Shown here one piece after another: positions 14,810 through 15,326 of a DNA stretch of 15,326 bases. Both the position numbers and the translations under genes were made by a program. The DNA comes from Bacteroidaceae bacterium. Its GTDB lineage: Bacteria > Bacteroidota > Bacteroidia > Bacteroidales > Bacteroidaceae. The DNA is taken from NCBI GenBank assembly GCA_900770705.1, contig CAAGLF010000064.1:1-15326 (forward strand), in the 5' to 3' direction. Each line of letters opens with the position of its first letter. Position 1 is the stretch's first letter. The notes under the pieces were generated by a model, which searched no databases, was not told where the DNA came from, and saw only the letters and a list, made by a program, of their open reading frames with translations.

Positions 14810-15148
14810 AAGTAAAATATAAATACAGTAGAAACCACTCTTGCAGTAAATCAGCGTATTAAGTACACGAAATGGCATAAAAATATAAACATTTATGGAA
14901 AGGAAAAGAGGCCGAAAAGACACCGGAAAACGGCTTTTCCGCACACACAGACCACGGAAAGTGCCGCACGAAGCGAGCCTTTCAAAAGTATTTTTTAACA
15001 ACGGACGAACGCCTCGATCCGCCCCACCGCCACCCCACTCCGCCCCACTGTCAAACAGCCCCTGGTACGGTTCTGCCGGGCAAAGGCCCCTATCCGCGGG
15101 AACACCCGGCAGCAACGCGGGAAAGGGCAGTCCCCGGCAGCGGAAGAA
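14810..15148. other. Gene-free region upstream of the sus promoter
   Basis: No credible gene is seen. Positions 14810-14900 are strongly AT-rich and sit just upstream of the promoter, so they may carry the activator or UP-like site. A small hairpin, cggaaaa (14924-14930) with ttttccg (14935-14941), and a T-run at about 14992-14997 follow. The rest to 15148 is GC-rich, proline/alanine-like sequence without coding signature. Confidence 0.5.
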
Positions 15149-15258
15149 CTGGGCCTCAGCAGCAAACAAACCGGGCACCAACATCAACCAAACTGGGCCT
15201 AAGTTTGCACGACAATGGGCACCAGTCTGGGCTAAACCGGGCACCAGTATAAACCGTC
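15149..15258. repeat. 22-bp degenerate tandem repeat array (five units)
   Basis: Units begin at 15149, 15171, 15193, 15215 and 15237, exactly 22 bp apart. Each begins with c/a-t/c-GGGC followed by ACCA or CCT, and most end in an A-rich tail (caaa, taaa). Units 2, 4 and 5 share gggcacca; units 1 and 3 share ctgggcct, so variants partly alternate. The array is more diverged than the other two in the window. Faint similarity may continue past 15258. Confidence 0.7.
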
Positions 15259-15282
15259 ATATCCGCCAACTGCGGCACACCT

Positions 15283-15298
15283 GGCCGCAACAGCGGCC
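15283..15298. repeat. Small perfect hairpin next to the repeat array
   Basis: ggccgc (15283-15288) and gcggcc (15293-15298) pair around a 4-nt loop, aaca. It lies just past the 22-bp array. With such short arms in GC-rich DNA it may be chance. Confidence 0.35.
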
Positions 15299-15326
15299 GG
15301 GAATTACCGGGAAGAAAGGCCGAAAC

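Noticed and set aside
14985..15000. T-run after a weak stem as a plus-strand terminator
   Set aside because: There is no plus-strand gene upstream to terminate, and the stem has several mismatches.
14804..15244. 146-codon minus-strand frame upstream of susB
   Set aside because: It runs through the repeat array, the GC-rich spacer and the AT-rich promoter region, with abrupt composition changes and no domain, so it is a chance frame.
1..15326. Mobile element, tRNA or rRNA genes
   Set aside because: No transposase, integrase, target-site duplication, tRNA-like cloverleaf or rRNA sequence was recognised in either strand.

Overview
The window is a compact stretch of a Bacteroidales-type genome (phylum Bacteroidota). 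The main evidence is a complete SusC/SusD pair, SusE/SusF-type surface lipoproteins with acidic residues right after the lipobox cysteine, a GH97 SusB, a DUF2027-Smr protein, an amylase ending in a type IX secretion (T9SS) sorting domain, and Bacteroidota-style promoters (TAnnTTTG) instead of Shine-Dalgarno-led starts. The DNA is GC-rich for this order. A Prevotellaceae-like host is my best guess, but this is inference.

All eight supported genes lie on the minus strand, so the window reads right to left. The right end (about 14704-15326) has no gene: it holds a promoter-bearing AT-rich leader and an array of 22-bp repeats. Then comes a starch/maltodextrin utilisation locus: susB (GH97 alpha-glucosidase, periplasm), susC (TonB-dependent outer-membrane transporter), susD (surface glycan-binding lid), susE and a susF-like gene (surface starch-binding lipoproteins with two and three carbohydrate-binding modules), and a secreted GH13 alpha-amylase in the position of susG. 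The amylase would cut starch outside the cell, SusD/E/F would hold the chains, SusC would import the oligosaccharides, and SusB would release glucose in the periplasm. No susR regulator or susA is present in the window.

After a 384-bp gap with a second 22-bp repeat array comes a small unit: a DUF2027-Smr protein followed by a secreted alpha/beta-hydrolase. The left edge carries a 21-bp repeat array with an 18-bp perfect stem-loop.

No wholly new multi-gene system is evident. The most unusual signals are: (1) short tandem arrays of 21-22 bp period, each with a different sequence, at all three transcription-unit boundaries; (2) stem-loops in the susD/E, susE/F and susF/amylase gaps, and a double hairpin in the susC leader; (3) replacement of the usual lipoprotein SusG by an apparent T9SS cargo amylase; (4) a recently shared two-CBM block in SusE and SusF; and (5) strong avoidance of TTA/CTA/TCA codons, which leaves long antisense frames open opposite every gene.
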